Below are positions 49,904 to 58,954 of a DNA stretch of 60,041 nucleotides, piece after piece. The notes under the pieces were generated by a model. The model searched no databases, had not been told where the DNA came from, and saw only the letters and a program-made list of their open reading frames with translations. The stretch comes from Pseudomonadota bacterium. GTDB lineage: Bacteria; Pseudomonadota; Gammaproteobacteria; Burkholderiales; Casimicrobiaceae. A program made the position numbers and the translations under genes. How positions within the stretch are numbered: the first letter of the stretch is position 1; the number at the start of each line of letters is the position of its first letter. Location: positions 1 to 60,041 of the forward strand of contig JAFEDG010000145.1 of the NCBI GenBank assembly GCA_018241745.1, written 5' to 3'.

Positions 49904-50755
49904 TCACGCCGCAGGCTGCGGCGCGTTGCGCTCCAGGCAGTCCAGCGCGACGAGCGCCGCGTCCGGCGTCATTGCATCGGGATCGTCGGCGAGCGCCATC
50001 AGCCGCAGCGCCTCGGCGCGGTCGACGAGCCGGTGCTCGACGACTTCGCCGTCCTGGTTACGCGGGACGAAACCCGCGGGCAACCACAGGTCGTAGGCGA
50101 ACACGGTCTCGTCGACATAGCCGTTGCCCGCCACCTCGCGGAACGCGAGGGTCGCGGCAGGCGTCCGGGTGTGCGGCGTGACGAGCGCCGCCGGGATCCC
50201 GGCTTCTTCCCAGGCTTCGCGCACCAGCGCGGCTGCGGGCATTTCGCCAGCGGCCATGCCGCCGCCGACGAGGTTGTCGAGCATGCCGGGATCGATCGGC
50301 TTCGCGAGGCTGCGCCTCGCGATCCACATGCGCCAGCCGTCGCGCGTGGCGACGAGGCCGTTGGCGTGGACCGCGTGCGTGCGCAGGCCGAAGTACCGCG
50401 CCGCGGCGCGTTCGAGCAGGAACCACGGCGGCGCGCCCAGCGCCGGTGCTGCCGCGTAACGCTCGTCGCGCCAGCGGGTGAGGGCGCCTTCGGCCGCGAG
50501 CGTCCGCGCGACGCGCGCCAGCGCTGCGGTGCGCGCAGGCTCGTCGGCCAGCGCGGGGACGAAGCGCAGCGCGTCGTCGAGCGTGAACACGTCCGCGAAC
50601 GCGGCGAGCCGCAGCGCGCGCGGCGGCGACATGCGACCGGCGACTTCGTCGCCGATGCGCAGCGTGATCCAGTCGGAAGGCGCGTCCTGCTGCGCTCGTG
50701 CAAGGCGTGCACGCACGGCGGCGATCGTGTCGTCGAGGGCAACGGCATCGGGCAT
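49904..50755 (-). CDS. Nudix hydrolase with DUF4743 N-terminal domain
   Basis: Predicted pyrophosphohydrolase of 283 residues; ATG 50755 (MPDAVALDD) preferred over an upstream one. The C-terminal half has a complete Nudix box, [20 protein letters not shown] followed by EAGI, matching G-x5-E-x7-REUxEExGU. The N-terminal half matches the domain found in fungal thiamin-pyrophosphokinase-associated Nudix proteins, which act on oxidised thiamin diphosphate. Cytoplasmic, no signal peptide. Substrate here is not certain. It is convergent with phnW and divergent from folD. Confidence 0.82.
   Translation of the reverse strand: MPDAVALDDTIAAVRARLARAQQDAPSDWITLRIGDEVAGRMSPPRALRLAAFADVFTLDDALRFVPALADEPARTAALARVARTLAAEGALTRWRDERYAAAPALGAPPWFLLERAAARYFGLRTHAVHANGLVATRDGWRMWIARRSLAKPIDPGMLDNLVGGGMAAGEMPAAALVREAWEEAGIPAALVTPHTRTPAATLAFREVAGNGYVDETVFAYDLWLPAGFVPRNQDGEVVEHRLVDRAEALRLMALADDPDAMTPDAALVALDCLERNAPQPAA
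49908..49922. terminator. hairpin at phnW/Nudix convergence
   Basis: GCCGCAG-G-CTGCGGC is a perfect 7-bp inverted repeat at the end of the Nudix gene, 11 bases past the phnW stop. No T-run follows in either direction, so terminator function is only possible. Confidence 0.3.
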
Positions 50756-50798
50756 GCCGCGCATTCTAGTCACGCGTCGGCGCACCGCGCGCGGACGC

Positions 50799-50804
50799 TA
50801 CAAT
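50799..50804 (+). promoter_or_regulatory. -10 box of a possible folD promoter
   Basis: TACAAT lies 30 bases before the folD ATG in the 78-bp divergent gap with the Nudix gene. No good -35 box is found at 16-18 bp upstream. Confidence 0.3.
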
Positions 50805-50833
50805 CGCGGCTTCCCGAGTTACGCACGCGACGC

Positions 50834-51697
50834 ATGGCTGCGTCGCGCTCCCAGATGCTTCTCGACGGCAAGGCCGTGGCCCAGCAGGTAACCGCCGAAG
50901 TACGTGCCGGCGTCGACGCGTTCGTGGCCGCAGGTCACGCGGCGCCCGGGCTCGCCGTCGTGCTCGTCGGCGAGAATGCCGCGTCGCAGGTCTATGTGCG
51001 CAACAAGCGGCGCACGACGGACGCCGTCGGCATGCGCTCGTTCGCGCACGACCTGCCGGCAACGACGCCGGAAGCCGACCTGCTGGCACTGATCGATCGC
51101 CTGAACGCCGACCCGGCCGTCAACGGCATCCTCGTCCAGTTGCCGCTGCCGCCGCACATCGACGCGGACCGCGTGACGGACCGCATCGATCCCGCCAAGG
51201 ACGTCGACGGTTTCCATCCGTACAACATCGGATTGCTCGTGCAGAAGCGCCCGCGGTTGCGGCCGTGCACGCCATGGGGCTGCATGCGCCTGCTGGCCGA
51301 GACCGGCGAGCCGCTTGCGGGTAAGCACGCGGTGGTGATCGGGCAATCGCAGATCGTGGGCCGGCCGATGGCGCTCGAGCTCCTGATCGCGCGCTGCACG
51401 GTGACGGTGTGCCATTCGGCAACGCGGGACCTGCCCGCCATCGTGCGCCAGGCCGACATCGTCGTCGCGGGCGTCGGGCGCCCCCGCTTCGTCCAGGGCG
51501 ACTGGGTGAAGGAGGGCGCGATCGTCGTCGACGTGGGGATCAACCGTGGCGACGACGGCAAGCTCGTCGGCGACGTCGACTTCGCCGCCGTCGCGCCGCA
51601 TGCCGCGTGGATCACGCCGGTCCCCGGTGGCGTCGGACCGATGACGATCGCGATGCTGCTCGACAACACGCTGAAGGCGGCGCGGCTGCAGGCCTAG
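50834..51697 (+). CDS. folD: methylene-tetrahydrofolate dehydrogenase/cyclohydrolase FolD
   Basis: Bifunctional folate enzyme, 287 residues. [20 protein letters not shown] contains the catalytic Lys after the YVxxK motif, and [15 protein letters not shown] and [12 protein letters not shown] are conserved. The NADP domain has [20 protein letters not shown], where the family usually shows GRSxxVGxP; Gln replaces Arg, which may affect cofactor phosphate binding. The C-terminal [19 protein letters not shown] is diagnostic. It converges on the LVIVD-repeat gene with a 33-bp gap. Confidence 0.95.
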   Translation: MAASRSQMLLDGKAVAQQVTAEVRAGVDAFVAAGHAAPGLAVVLVGENAASQVYVRNKRRTTDAVGMRSFAHDLPATTPEADLLALIDRLNADPAVNGILVQLPLPPHIDADRVTDRIDPAKDVDGFHPYNIGLLVQKRPRLRPCTPWGCMRLLAETGEPLAGKHAVVIGQSQIVGRPMALELLIARCTVTVCHSATRDLPAIVRQADIVVAGVGRPRFVQGDWVKEGAIVVDVGINRGDDGKLVGDVDFAAVAPHAAWITPVPGGVGPMTIAMLLDNTLKAARLQA

Positions 51698-51730
51698 GTC
51701 GGGTACCTGCAGGGCGCGCCGCCTGCCGCG

Positions 51731-52858
51731 TCAGGTGCGCTCGAGAATGTGGCAGCCGCGGATGCGGTCGAGCAGGTAGATGAGCCCGCGGTCGTCGATC
51801 GTGCAGTCGTTGCTCTGCACGCGACCCTTGGCGCGCGGGTCCGACGACGGGTCCGGCATGTACCACGCCACCTCCTGCGGCGCGTGCGGGTTCGCGAAGT
51901 TGAGCACGCGCAAACCGTAGGCGAACCACGCGATCGGAATGTCCTCGCCGCGCACGACCTCCGACGGCTGGTGCACGCCGGTGAACTCGGGCTGCGGCGA
52001 ACCGTCCACGTCGGGCATCTGGTAGCTCGCGAACGGGATCGGCTGCTTCTCGTCCGTCACGTCGTACACCCACAGGAACGCCGGGTAGAAGTCGCGTGCG
52101 CGGCCGGCGTCCTCGCTCGCGAGCAGCATCAGCTCGCGGTTCTGCACCTTGTAGGGCAGCTTGAGGCAGGTGTGCGTCGGCCACGGGAAGGCAGGGTAGG
52201 TGTTGAAGTGCGACACCATCTTCGGCTTCGTGATGTCGTCGATGTCGAGGATCACGAAGCCGCCGTGCCAATAGCTCGTGTACAGCCGGTTGCCGAGCCG
52301 CAGCGGGTGGTGGCAGCGGAAATCCGTGCCTTGCCAGGTCGGCACCTCGCCGCCCTCGATCCATTGCCCGGGCATCCACCAACGACCCACTTCCTCGGGC
52401 CGTGCCGGATCCTTGAGATCGAGGATCACGACGATGTTGCCGCGGTAACCCTTGTACGTCGGCGAGATGTACGCATAGCGCCCGTCGAAATCGAAGCGGT
52501 GCACGCCCATCCCCTCGGTCTCCCAGCGCGTGATCAGTTTCGGGATACCGCGCCGCGAGACGTCGTAGATCGCGACGCCCCCCTTGTAGTCGGCGGGGGC
52601 GCCGCCTTCGAACGGATTGATCTCGCGGTTGGTCACCATCAGGTCGCCTTCGACCCGGACCTTGTGCGTATGCGTGCCGCGGTCCACGGTCAGCAGCGCG
52701 AGCTCGCGCGGCTTCGACGGGTCCTCCACGTCGACGATCATCGTGCCTTCCGGCGAGCGCATGTTGCCGATGTAGGCGACGTTGTTCTTGACGACGACCT
52801 GCCCGCCACCGGGGCAGTCGATGTAGCCGACGCTGCGTATGCCTTTGCCTTGTGCCAT
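51731..52858 (-). CDS. LVIVD-repeat (beta-propeller-like) protein
   Basis: Protein of 375 residues built of repeated beta segments ending in phrases such as GTMIVDVEDPSKPRELALL, GGVAIYDVSRRGIPKLI, NIVVILDLKDPARPEEVGRW and GGFVILDIDDITKPKMVSHF, the LVIVD pattern of propeller-like proteins. Many relatives are secreted, but I see no signal peptide here. Several His and Cys positions (THTHKVRVEG, DFRCHHPLRLG, THTCLKLPY) might bind metal. It starts one base after the TctC-type gene stop, so it belongs to the catabolic cluster. Function unknown. Confidence 0.75.
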   Translation of the reverse strand: MAQGKGIRSVGYIDCPGGGQVVVKNNVAYIGNMRSPEGTMIVDVEDPSKPRELALLTVDRGTHTHKVRVEGDLMVTNREINPFEGGAPADYKGGVAIYDVSRRGIPKLITRWETEGMGVHRFDFDGRYAYISPTYKGYRGNIVVILDLKDPARPEEVGRWWMPGQWIEGGEVPTWQGTDFRCHHPLRLGNRLYTSYWHGGFVILDIDDITKPKMVSHFNTYPAFPWPTHTCLKLPYKVQNRELMLLASEDAGRARDFYPAFLWVYDVTDEKQPIPFASYQMPDVDGSPQPEFTGVHQPSEVVRGEDIPIAWFAYGLRVLNFANPHAPQEVAWYMPDPSSDPRAKGRVQSNDCTIDDRGLIYLLDRIRGCHILERT

Positions 52859-52859
52859 G

Positions 52860-53825
52860 TCAGTCGATCTTCGCGCCCGAGATCTTGACGATCTTGGCGG
52901 TCTCCGTGATGTCGTGCTCGAGATACTGCCGGTATTCTTCGCGCGACATGATCATCGGTCGCGCCCCCTGCTTGGCCCAGTACGCCGTGCTTTCCGGCGT
53001 CGACAGGACCTTGTTGATCGCGTCGTGCAGCTTGTCGAGGACAGCGGGCGGCGTGCCCTTCGGCGCCATCAGGCCGACGAAGATCGTGCTTTCGTAGCCC
53101 GGGACCGTCTCGGCGACCGTCGGCACGTCGAGCACGCTCGAGCGCGTCCTGGCCGTCGTCGCGAGCGCCCGCATCTTGCCGGCGCGAATCAGTTCCAGCG
53201 ACGACGGCAGCGCGTCGAACATCACCTGGATCTGGCCCCCGATCAGGTCCGAGCGCGCATTGGCCGAGCTCTTGTACGGCACGTGCGTCATCTGCGTGCC
53301 GGTCATCGACTTGAAGAGCTCCGCGGCGAGGTGGTAGGCCGAGCCGTTGCCGCCGGACCCGAAGTTGACCTTGCCGGGATTCGCCTTCAGGTACGCGATC
53401 AACTCCGGCACGGTCTTGACCGGCAGTTCGTTGTTGACCATCAGCACCATCTCGGTGAAGTTGAGCGACGCCACCGGGTCGAAGTCCTTCATCAGGTTGT
53501 AGCCCCGGTTCGGGATCAGCGACTCGTTCGCCGTGTGGCTGCTCGATATTTGCAGCAGGTTGTAGCCATCCGGCGCCGCGTGCGCGACGACACCGGCCGC
53601 GAGCACGCCGTTGGCACCGGGCTTGTTCTCGATCACGAAGTTCTGCCCGAGTTCCTTCTGCAGGCCCTGCGCGATGAAACGCGCCGTCAGGTCGCCCGGC
53701 CCGCCGGGCGCGAAGGGTACCGTGATCGTGACCGGGCGGTTGGGGTAGGGATCGGCCGCGCTCGCCGGCAGCGCGCACGCTGCGAGCACGGCCGCCGCTG
53801 CGGCCAGCATCCATCGTCGTTGCAT
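52860..53825 (-). CDS. Bug/TctC-family tricarboxylate-type solute-binding protein
   Basis: Periplasmic solute receptor of 321 residues. Signal peptide 1-23 (MLAAAAAVLAACALPASAAD). The family opening YPNRPVTITVPFAPGGPGD and QNFVIENKPGANGVLAA, plus DGYNLLQISSSHTANE and HVPYKSSANARSDLIGGQIQ, are typical of the large Bug family of betaproteobacteria. A strong GGAGGAG precedes the ATG. No TctA/TctB membrane genes are in the window, so it must use a transporter encoded elsewhere or act as a sensor. The ligand is probably the compound degraded by the neighbouring lactonase, tautomerase and dehydrogenase. Confidence 0.88.
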   Translation of the reverse strand: MQRRWMLAAAAAVLAACALPASAADPYPNRPVTITVPFAPGGPGDLTARFIAQGLQKELGQNFVIENKPGANGVLAAGVVAHAAPDGYNLLQISSSHTANESLIPNRGYNLMKDFDPVASLNFTEMVLMVNNELPVKTVPELIAYLKANPGKVNFGSGGNGSAYHLAAELFKSMTGTQMTHVPYKSSANARSDLIGGQIQVMFDALPSSLELIRAGKMRALATTARTRSSVLDVPTVAETVPGYESTIFVGLMAPKGTPPAVLDKLHDAINKVLSTPESTAYWAKQGARPMIMSREEYRQYLEHDITETAKIVKISGAKID

Positions 53826-53848
53826 GTTCGTCTCCTCCGTCGTGGTCG

Positions 53849-54742
53849 TCATGCCGCCATCTGTCGCGTGCCCGGGGTCGCGGTCCGCATCCGGTACACG
53901 GTCGACGACGCGGTGATGTAGAGCGTCCTGAAGTCGTCGTCGCCGAACGCGAAGTTGGCGACCGGTTCGGGCGTGTTGATGACGCCGAGGCATTCGGCAT
54001 CGGGGGTGAACACGTGGATGCCGCCGGGGCCGCAGGTGTACAGGTTGCCTGCCACGTCGAGCTTCATGCCGTCCGGGTTGCCGGGCTTGCTGCCGACGGT
54101 GTCCGCCCATACCCGGCCGTTGGCGAGGGCGCCGTCCACCTGGACGTCGAACACGCGCACGTGCCGGCGGACCGTGTCGTTGACGAACAGCCGGCGTTCG
54201 TCGAGCGAGAAGCACAGGCCGTTGGGTTGCTCGAAGTCGTCGGCGAGCAGCGTCAGCGCGCTGCCGTCGGGCCGCACGCAATAGACGCCGCGGAAGTCGA
54301 GCTCGGGAGCGCGCGGCCGGCCGTAGTACTCGACGCGTCCATACGTCGGGTCGGTGAAGTAGATCGTCCCGCTCGAATGGACGACGACGTCGTTGGGGCT
54401 GTTGAGTTCCCGACCGTCGTAGTGGCTCGCGAGCACGGTGATGCTGCCGTCGGCTTCGGTCCGCGTGAGCCGGCTCGTTGCATGCTCGCACGCGAGCAGG
54501 CGACCTGCTGCGTCCCACGCGAGGCCGTTGGTCTGGTTGCACGGCTTGCGAAACGTCGTCACCCCCTGGCCGGGCGTCCAGCGGCGCAGGTGGTCACCGG
54601 GCATGTCGCTGAACAGCAGGTAGTGGTCGCGCGCATGCCACAGCGGGCCTTCGGTGAACTGGCAACCCTGCGCGATCGGCGCGAACGCGACGTCGTTGCC
54701 GACGACGCGCCGGAAGCGCTCGTCCCGGATCTCGACATTCAT
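53849..54742 (-). CDS. SMP-30/gluconolactonase-family lactonase
   Basis: Six-bladed beta-propeller hydrolase of 297 residues from the ATG at 54742; a longer frame extends over the tautomerase gene and is rejected. Family segments: FTEGPLWHARDHYLLFSDMP (metal Glu), CNQTNGLAWDAAGRLLACEH, NSPNDVVVHSSGTIYFTDPT (metal Asn and Asp), FEQPNGLCFSLDERRLFVND and GNPDGMKLDVAGNLYTCGPG. These enzymes open sugar or other lactones using calcium or zinc. No signal peptide. It lies 4 bp after the tautomerase and 23 bp before the TctC gene. Confidence 0.88.
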   Translation of the reverse strand: MNVEIRDERFRRVVGNDVAFAPIAQGCQFTEGPLWHARDHYLLFSDMPGDHLRRWTPGQGVTTFRKPCNQTNGLAWDAAGRLLACEHATSRLTRTEADGSITVLASHYDGRELNSPNDVVVHSSGTIYFTDPTYGRVEYYGRPRAPELDFRGVYCVRPDGSALTLLADDFEQPNGLCFSLDERRLFVNDTVRRHVRVFDVQVDGALANGRVWADTVGSKPGNPDGMKLDVAGNLYTCGPGGIHVFTPDAECLGVINTPEPVANFAFGDDDFRTLYITASSTVYRMRTATPGTRQMAA

Positions 54743-54746
54743 CGCG

Positions 54747-54944
54747 CTAGCCCTGCTCGTTGAGCCGCGTGACGCTTGTCGGGCCGACGAACCAGTGGTC
54801 CGTCGGCACATTGTCGAACACGGTCCACACGTAGTCGGCCGGGATGTCCAGGACCTCGGCCAGCGTGGCGCTGACACGTCGCGCGATCTCCTCCTTCTGC
54901 GCCTGCGTATGGGCCTTGTTGATGCGGATGTTGACGTAGGGCAT
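54747..54944 (-). CDS. 4-oxalocrotonate tautomerase-family enzyme
   Basis: Very small enzyme of 65 residues. Pro at position 2 becomes the catalytic N-terminal Pro after Met removal (MPYVNIRINKAHTQAQKEEI). RRVSATLAEVLDIPADYVWT matches the fold. A strong AAGGAGG precedes the ATG. Substrate is unknown, but a keto-enol acid made by the adjacent lactonase or dehydrogenase is likely. Confidence 0.85.
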   Translation of the reverse strand: MPYVNIRINKAHTQAQKEEIARRVSATLAEVLDIPADYVWTVFDNVPTDHWFVGPTSVTRLNEQG

Positions 54945-54967
54945 GGTTCCTCCTTCGTTATCGGGGG

Positions 54968-55741
54968 TCACGCGCCGCCGGCGACGTTGACGATCGACCC
55001 GGTGACAAACGACGCCTGCGGCGACAGCAGCCAATGCACGGCGTCCGCGACTTCGTCAGGTCGGCCCGCGCGTTTCATCGGTACCGTCCGCAGCGCCGCG
55101 GCGAGCTTGGCCGTCCGCTCCAGCGACGAGTGATGGACGCCGGTGTCGACGTAGCCGGGCGCGACCGCGTTGACGCGGATGCCGTCGTCCGCGAGTTCGC
55201 GTGCCAACCCCTGGGTGAACGCGTTGACGGCGCCCTTGCTCGCGCCGTAGGCGACGCGGTGCGTGCCGCCGCCGCGTCCCCCCGCCATCGACGAGACGTT
55301 GACGATGGCACCGCCGCGGCCGCCGTGCCGCGGCGCCATCCGGCGGACCGCTTCGCGGGCGCACAGGAAGCAGGCGGTGACGTTCGTCGCCCACAGCGAC
55401 GCGAGCGCGCCGGCCGTCAGGTCCTCGACCGGCATTTCCGCCGCGAGCGCCGCGGCGTTGTTCACGAGTGCGTGCGGCCGGCCGAGCGTCGTGTCCACCG
55501 CCGCGAACAGCCGCTCGATGGCCTGCTCGTCAGCGAGGTCGACGCCGTGGGCTTCGGCGACCCGTCCGTCCGCCGCGAGCTCGTCCGCCAGCGTGGCGGC
55601 GCGCTCGCCCCCATGGTGGTACGTGAACGCAACTGCATAGCCGGCGGTCGCGAGCCGGCGGACGATCGCGGCGCCGATGCCGCCGCTGCCGCCGGTGACG
55701 ACGGCGATCGGCGCGCCGTCCAGGTGGGGTGCCTCGCTCAT
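54968..55741 (-). CDS. short-chain dehydrogenase/reductase (SDR)
   Basis: Classical SDR of 257 residues. NAD(P) motif VVTGGSGGIGAAIVRRL, HGVDLADEQAIERL, LVNNAAALA, the catalytic Ser in VNVSSMAGGRG, and YGASKGAVNAFTQGLARELA with Tyr and Lys (YxxxK) are present, as is NAVAPGYVDTGVHH. It is the first gene of a five-gene minus-strand cluster ending with the LVIVD-repeat gene, divergent from the LysR regulator. Substrate not known; a hydroxy-acid or sugar derivative would fit the lactonase. Confidence 0.88.
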   Translation of the reverse strand: MSEAPHLDGAPIAVVTGGSGGIGAAIVRRLATAGYAVAFTYHHGGERAATLADELAADGRVAEAHGVDLADEQAIERLFAAVDTTLGRPHALVNNAAALAAEMPVEDLTAGALASLWATNVTACFLCAREAVRRMAPRHGGRGGAIVNVSSMAGGRGGGTHRVAYGASKGAVNAFTQGLARELADDGIRVNAVAPGYVDTGVHHSSLERTAKLAAALRTVPMKRAGRPDEVADAVHWLLSPQASFVTGSIVNVAGGA

Positions 55742-55768
55742 GGCGGGCCATGCTGCACCCGACCGTGC

Positions 55769-55785
55769 ATTAAGGCAATTTGAAT
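55769..55785. promoter_or_regulatory. candidate LysR operator between SDR and lysR genes
   Basis: ATTAAGGCAATTTGAAT has matching ATT/AAT ends around a T-N11-A core, the LysR-type pattern, in the only AT-rich part of this 80-bp divergent gap. A TATACT box (55790-55795) follows for the LysR gene. Confidence 0.45.
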
Positions 55786-55821
55786 GAACTATACTGGGCT
55801 TTTGGAATACTTAACGTCACG

Positions 55822-56769
55822 ATGCTCAAGCTCCCGCAGGTACGCCAGCTGGTCCTTGCCGCGGACGGTGGCAGCTTTCGCGCCGCCGCTGAAGCCACGT
55901 TCCGCTCGCCCGCGGCGGTGTCGATTGCGATGCGCGAACTCGAAGTCGCGATTGGCGGACAGCTTGTCGAGCGCAGCGGGCGCGGCCGGCTGACACCGCT
56001 CGCGCACGCGCTGCTGCCACAGTTGCGCGAACTGCTCGCGCTGCACGATGCCGTGTTCGCGCAGGCGCGGCAGCTGGCGCAGGGCTACGAGGGGACGCTG
56101 ACGGTGGCGGTCGCGCCGTTCCTCGCCGAGGAGTGGCTGCCCGACGTGGTGGCGCGCTTTGCGGAGGAGCATCCGGACGTCTGCGTGCAGACGGTGGAGG
56201 AGCGCTCGAGCCACCTGTGCGACCTCATCGGCGCCGGCGGTGTCGACATCGGCGTCGGCGGCCTGCTGGAGGACGATCCGAACCTTGCGATCGAGCCGAT
56301 CGCCATCGACCGCTACGGCGTGCTGTGCAGCAGCGCGCACCCGCTGGCGCGGCGCGCGACCGCAACCTGGCATTCACTCGGTCGCGAGAAGCTGATCGGC
56401 AGCGATGCGCTGCAGGTGCTGGTCGATGCGGGCCGCGCGCCGCCGTTGCCACCGCCGCACCTCGTGATCACGAGCCGCGCGCCGCTGCTCGCCTGCGTGC
56501 GGCGCAACCTCGGGGTGACGATCATGCCGTCGATGACGCGGCCGGTGCACGACGATGGCTTCGCGTTCGTGCCGCTGGTGCGGCCGACGCTTGCACGCAC
56601 CGTGTCGATCGTCACCCGGCGGTCGCGGTCGCTGCTGCCCGCGGGTCGTACGCTCGTCCGGTTGATCGCGCAGTCGCTGCGCGAGTTCGCGCGCCTGCGT
56701 GGCGCTGTGCTCGTGGGGCCCGCCGACGCCGCGCTCAGCCGCGCAGGTGCCAGGCCTTCGGTCGCGTGA
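55822..56769 (+). CDS. LysR-family transcriptional regulator
   Basis: Regulator of 315 residues; the ATG at 55822 starts MLKLPQVRQLVLAADGGSFR, which fits the LysR helix-turn-helix start, unlike the longer open frame. The winged helix continues AAAEATFRSPAAVSIAMREL; the effector domain is LysR_substrate type (GTLTVAVAPFLAEEWLPDVV, VDIGVGGLLEDDPNL). It is divergent from the SDR gene and probably controls the SDR-to-LVIVD cluster. Its 3' end overlaps the aldehyde dehydrogenase gene by 35 bp in convergent orientation. Confidence 0.9.
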   Translation: MLKLPQVRQLVLAADGGSFRAAAEATFRSPAAVSIAMRELEVAIGGQLVERSGRGRLTPLAHALLPQLRELLALHDAVFAQARQLAQGYEGTLTVAVAPFLAEEWLPDVVARFAEEHPDVCVQTVEERSSHLCDLIGAGGVDIGVGGLLEDDPNLAIEPIAIDRYGVLCSSAHPLARRATATWHSLGREKLIGSDALQVLVDAGRAPPLPPPHLVITSRAPLLACVRRNLGVTIMPSMTRPVHDDGFAFVPLVRPTLARTVSIVTRRSRSLLPAGRTLVRLIAQSLREFARLRGAVLVGPADAALSRAGARPSVA

Positions 56770-58102
56770 ACGTCTCGATGCCGTACGTGGACAGCGTAAG
56801 CCCGATGCCCGAGTGCTTGACGCCCGACCACGGCAGCCGCGGCGACACGCGGTCGCAGCAGTTCCAATAGACGCTGCCGGCCTCGAGCTGGTCGAGGATC
56901 CGGCGCGCGCGCTTGCCGTCCGACGCATAGACGCCTGCCGTCAGCCCGTATTCGCTGTCGTTCATCGCGCGCACCGCCTCGTCGTCGCCGCTCACCTTCT
57001 GGATGCCGATGACGGGGCCGAAGCTTTCCTCGCGCATCACGAGCATCGTGCCGTCGACGTGCGTCAGCACCGTGGGCTCGAACCAATTGCCGCGGCGCTT
57101 GATCGCGTCGCCGCCGGTGAGCACGCGCGCGCCCTTGCGCTTCGCTTCGGCAACCTGGCGCTTGATGACAGCGATCTGCGCGGCGCGCGTCAGCGGGCCG
57201 ATGTAGGTCGACTCGTCGAGCGGGTCGCCCAACTTGAACGACTTCACCTCGGCGACGAACGCGGCGACGAACGCGTCGTGCACGGCCTCGTGCACGTATA
57301 CGCGCTCGACCGAGCAGCACGACTGTCCAGTGTTGTAGAACGCGCCGTCGGCAACGGCCGCCGCGGCCGCCTTCACGTCGACGTCGTCGGCGACGTAGAT
57401 CGGGTCCTTGCCGCCCAGCTCGAGCTGCACCTTGACCATCCGGCGCGCGGCCGCCGCCGCAATCTTGGCGCCGGTCGCGTACGAGCCGGTGAAGAACACG
57501 CCGTCGACCGGCTGGCGCAATACGGCCACCCCCGTCATGCCGTCGCCGGGGATGCACGCGAAAATGTCGGCAGGCACGCCCGACGCATGCAGCATCTCGG
57601 CGATCGCAAGTCCCGTGAGCGTCGCGTATTCGGACGGCTTGTACAGCACCGCGTTGCCAGCGACGAGCGCCGGGACGAACACGTTGGCGCCGACGAAATA
57701 CGGGTAGTTCCACGCCGAGATGTTGGCGATCACGCCCAGCGGCTCGTGCGAGATGCGTTCCTCGAGCTTGTTCGGCGCGTCCGTGAATACCGTCTTGTCG
57801 CGCAGCGTGCGCGCCGACTCGGCGAGGAAGAAGTCGATGCGGCCGACGAGGCCGTTCAGCTCGTTGTGCGCCTGGCGGATCGGCTTGCCCACTTCCTCGG
57901 TGAGCGTGCGCGCGAGGCCGTCGCGCCGCTGCGCGATCTGCTCGCGGAACGCGCGGATCGTGTCGAGGCGATGCTTCAGCGACCGGGCCGCCCAGGCTGG
58001 CTGTGCGGCACGCGCAGCCTCGTATTTGCGGCGGACCGCGGCATGGCGGTCGGCGGGAACGTCGGCGATCGTGGCGCCGGTGGCGGGATTCTTGATCAGC
58101 AT
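56735..58102 (-). CDS. NAD(P)-dependent aldehyde dehydrogenase
   Basis: Aldehyde dehydrogenase of 455 residues from the ATG at 58102 (MLIKNPATGATIADVPADRH). ISAWNYPYFVGANVFVPALV, VLYKPSEYATLTGLAIAEML, QLELGGKDPIYVADDVD with the general base, and NTGQSCCSVERVYVHE with the catalytic Cys are visible. MREESFGPVIGIQKV and the ending SGIGLTLSTYGIETFTRPKA are conserved. It is 10 bp after the gamma-glutamyl hydrolase gene and on its strand. A gamma-glutamylated aminoaldehyde is a plausible substrate, inferred from neighbours. Confidence 0.9.
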   Translation of the reverse strand: MLIKNPATGATIADVPADRHAAVRRKYEAARAAQPAWAARSLKHRLDTIRAFREQIAQRRDGLARTLTEEVGKPIRQAHNELNGLVGRIDFFLAESARTLRDKTVFTDAPNKLEERISHEPLGVIANISAWNYPYFVGANVFVPALVAGNAVLYKPSEYATLTGLAIAEMLHASGVPADIFACIPGDGMTGVAVLRQPVDGVFFTGSYATGAKIAAAAARRMVKVQLELGGKDPIYVADDVDVKAAAAAVADGAFYNTGQSCCSVERVYVHEAVHDAFVAAFVAEVKSFKLGDPLDESTYIGPLTRAAQIAVIKRQVAEAKRKGARVLTGGDAIKRRGNWFEPTVLTHVDGTMLVMREESFGPVIGIQKVSGDDEAVRAMNDSEYGLTAGVYASDGKRARRILDQLEAGSVYWNCCDRVSPRLPWSGVKHSGIGLTLSTYGIETFTRPKAWHLRG

Positions 58103-58112
58103 GGGTCCAATC

Positions 58113-58946
58113 CTAGGGTGCGGCGCCCGGACCGGTTGCCGTTCCGTGCCGCTCTGCAGCCGAGACATGGGGCCGGACCCGCGCGTGCGCCAGGAAATCG
58201 TCCAGCAACGGCGTGTCATCGATGAACGTCGCGTCGCCGGGCGGATGGAACTCGGGATGCCACTGGACACCCCGCAGGTACGAAGGTCCGGTCCACGCGA
58301 TCGCCTCGACGACGTGGTCCGGCTCGGACCACGCTTCGACGACGAGGTCGCGTCCCAGGTCCTTCACGGCCTGGTGGTGGACCGAGTTGGTTTTGACGAG
58401 CCGCGTGGCTGCGTACATCCGGCCCAGCGCCGTGTCCGGCACCAGCGACGTCGCGTGGCAGTTGGTCTCGTAGAGCGCCCAGTTCCGATGCGCGAGCGCC
58501 CACGGCAATTGCGTGCCGAGGTCCTGGTACAACGTGCCGCCCTGCGCGACGTTGATGACCTGCGCTCCGCGGCAGATGCCGAGCACCGGCTTCCCGCGCG
58601 CAACGAAGGCGCGCAGCAACGCGATCTCGTAGTCGTCGCGGATGCGGTCGCCGTTCCATTCGGGACGCAACGGCTCCTCGCCATAGGTCACCGGGCAGAC
58701 GTCCGCGCCGCCCATCAGCAGCAGCGCGTCGAGGTCGTCGGCATAGGCATCGATGCCAACGCGGCTTCCGGCGCGGCGCGTACTGCCGTCCGGCGACGGG
58801 ATCATGTACGCGAGCACGTCGCGTTGCATCAGCCAGTGCGCGACGTTCTGCTCGATGTACTGCAGCGTCATCCCCTTGAAAACGGGGCGCTGCGGGTCCG
58901 CGTGGAAAAAGCTCGCGGAGACGCCGACGCGGAGCAGGCGGCTCAC
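58113..58946 (-). CDS. gamma-glutamyl-gamma-aminobutyrate hydrolase-family peptidase (PuuD-like)
   Basis: Class I glutamine-amidotransferase-like hydrolase (peptidase C26) of 277 residues from a GTG at 58946. The nucleophile is Cys125 in VLGICRGAQVINVAQGGTLY, and the His230/Glu232 pair is in GVQWHPEF. KTNSVHHQAVKDLG is conserved in PuuD. PuuD frees GABA from its gamma-glutamyl derivative in the Puu polyamine route. Here neighbours are an aldehyde dehydrogenase and an iron alcohol dehydrogenase. The long upstream open frame overlaps the alcohol dehydrogenase and is not used. Confidence 0.87.
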   Translation of the reverse strand: MSRLLRVGVSASFFHADPQRPVFKGMTLQYIEQNVAHWLMQRDVLAYMIPSPDGSTRRAGSRVGIDAYADDLDALLLMGGADVCPVTYGEEPLRPEWNGDRIRDDYEIALLRAFVARGKPVLGICRGAQVINVAQGGTLYQDLGTQLPWALAHRNWALYETNCHATSLVPDTALGRMYAATRLVKTNSVHHQAVKDLGRDLVVEAWSEPDHVVEAIAWTGPSYLRGVQWHPEFHPPGDATFIDDTPLLDDFLAHARVRPHVSAAERHGTATGPGAAP

Positions 58947-58954
58947 GTCGTTGC

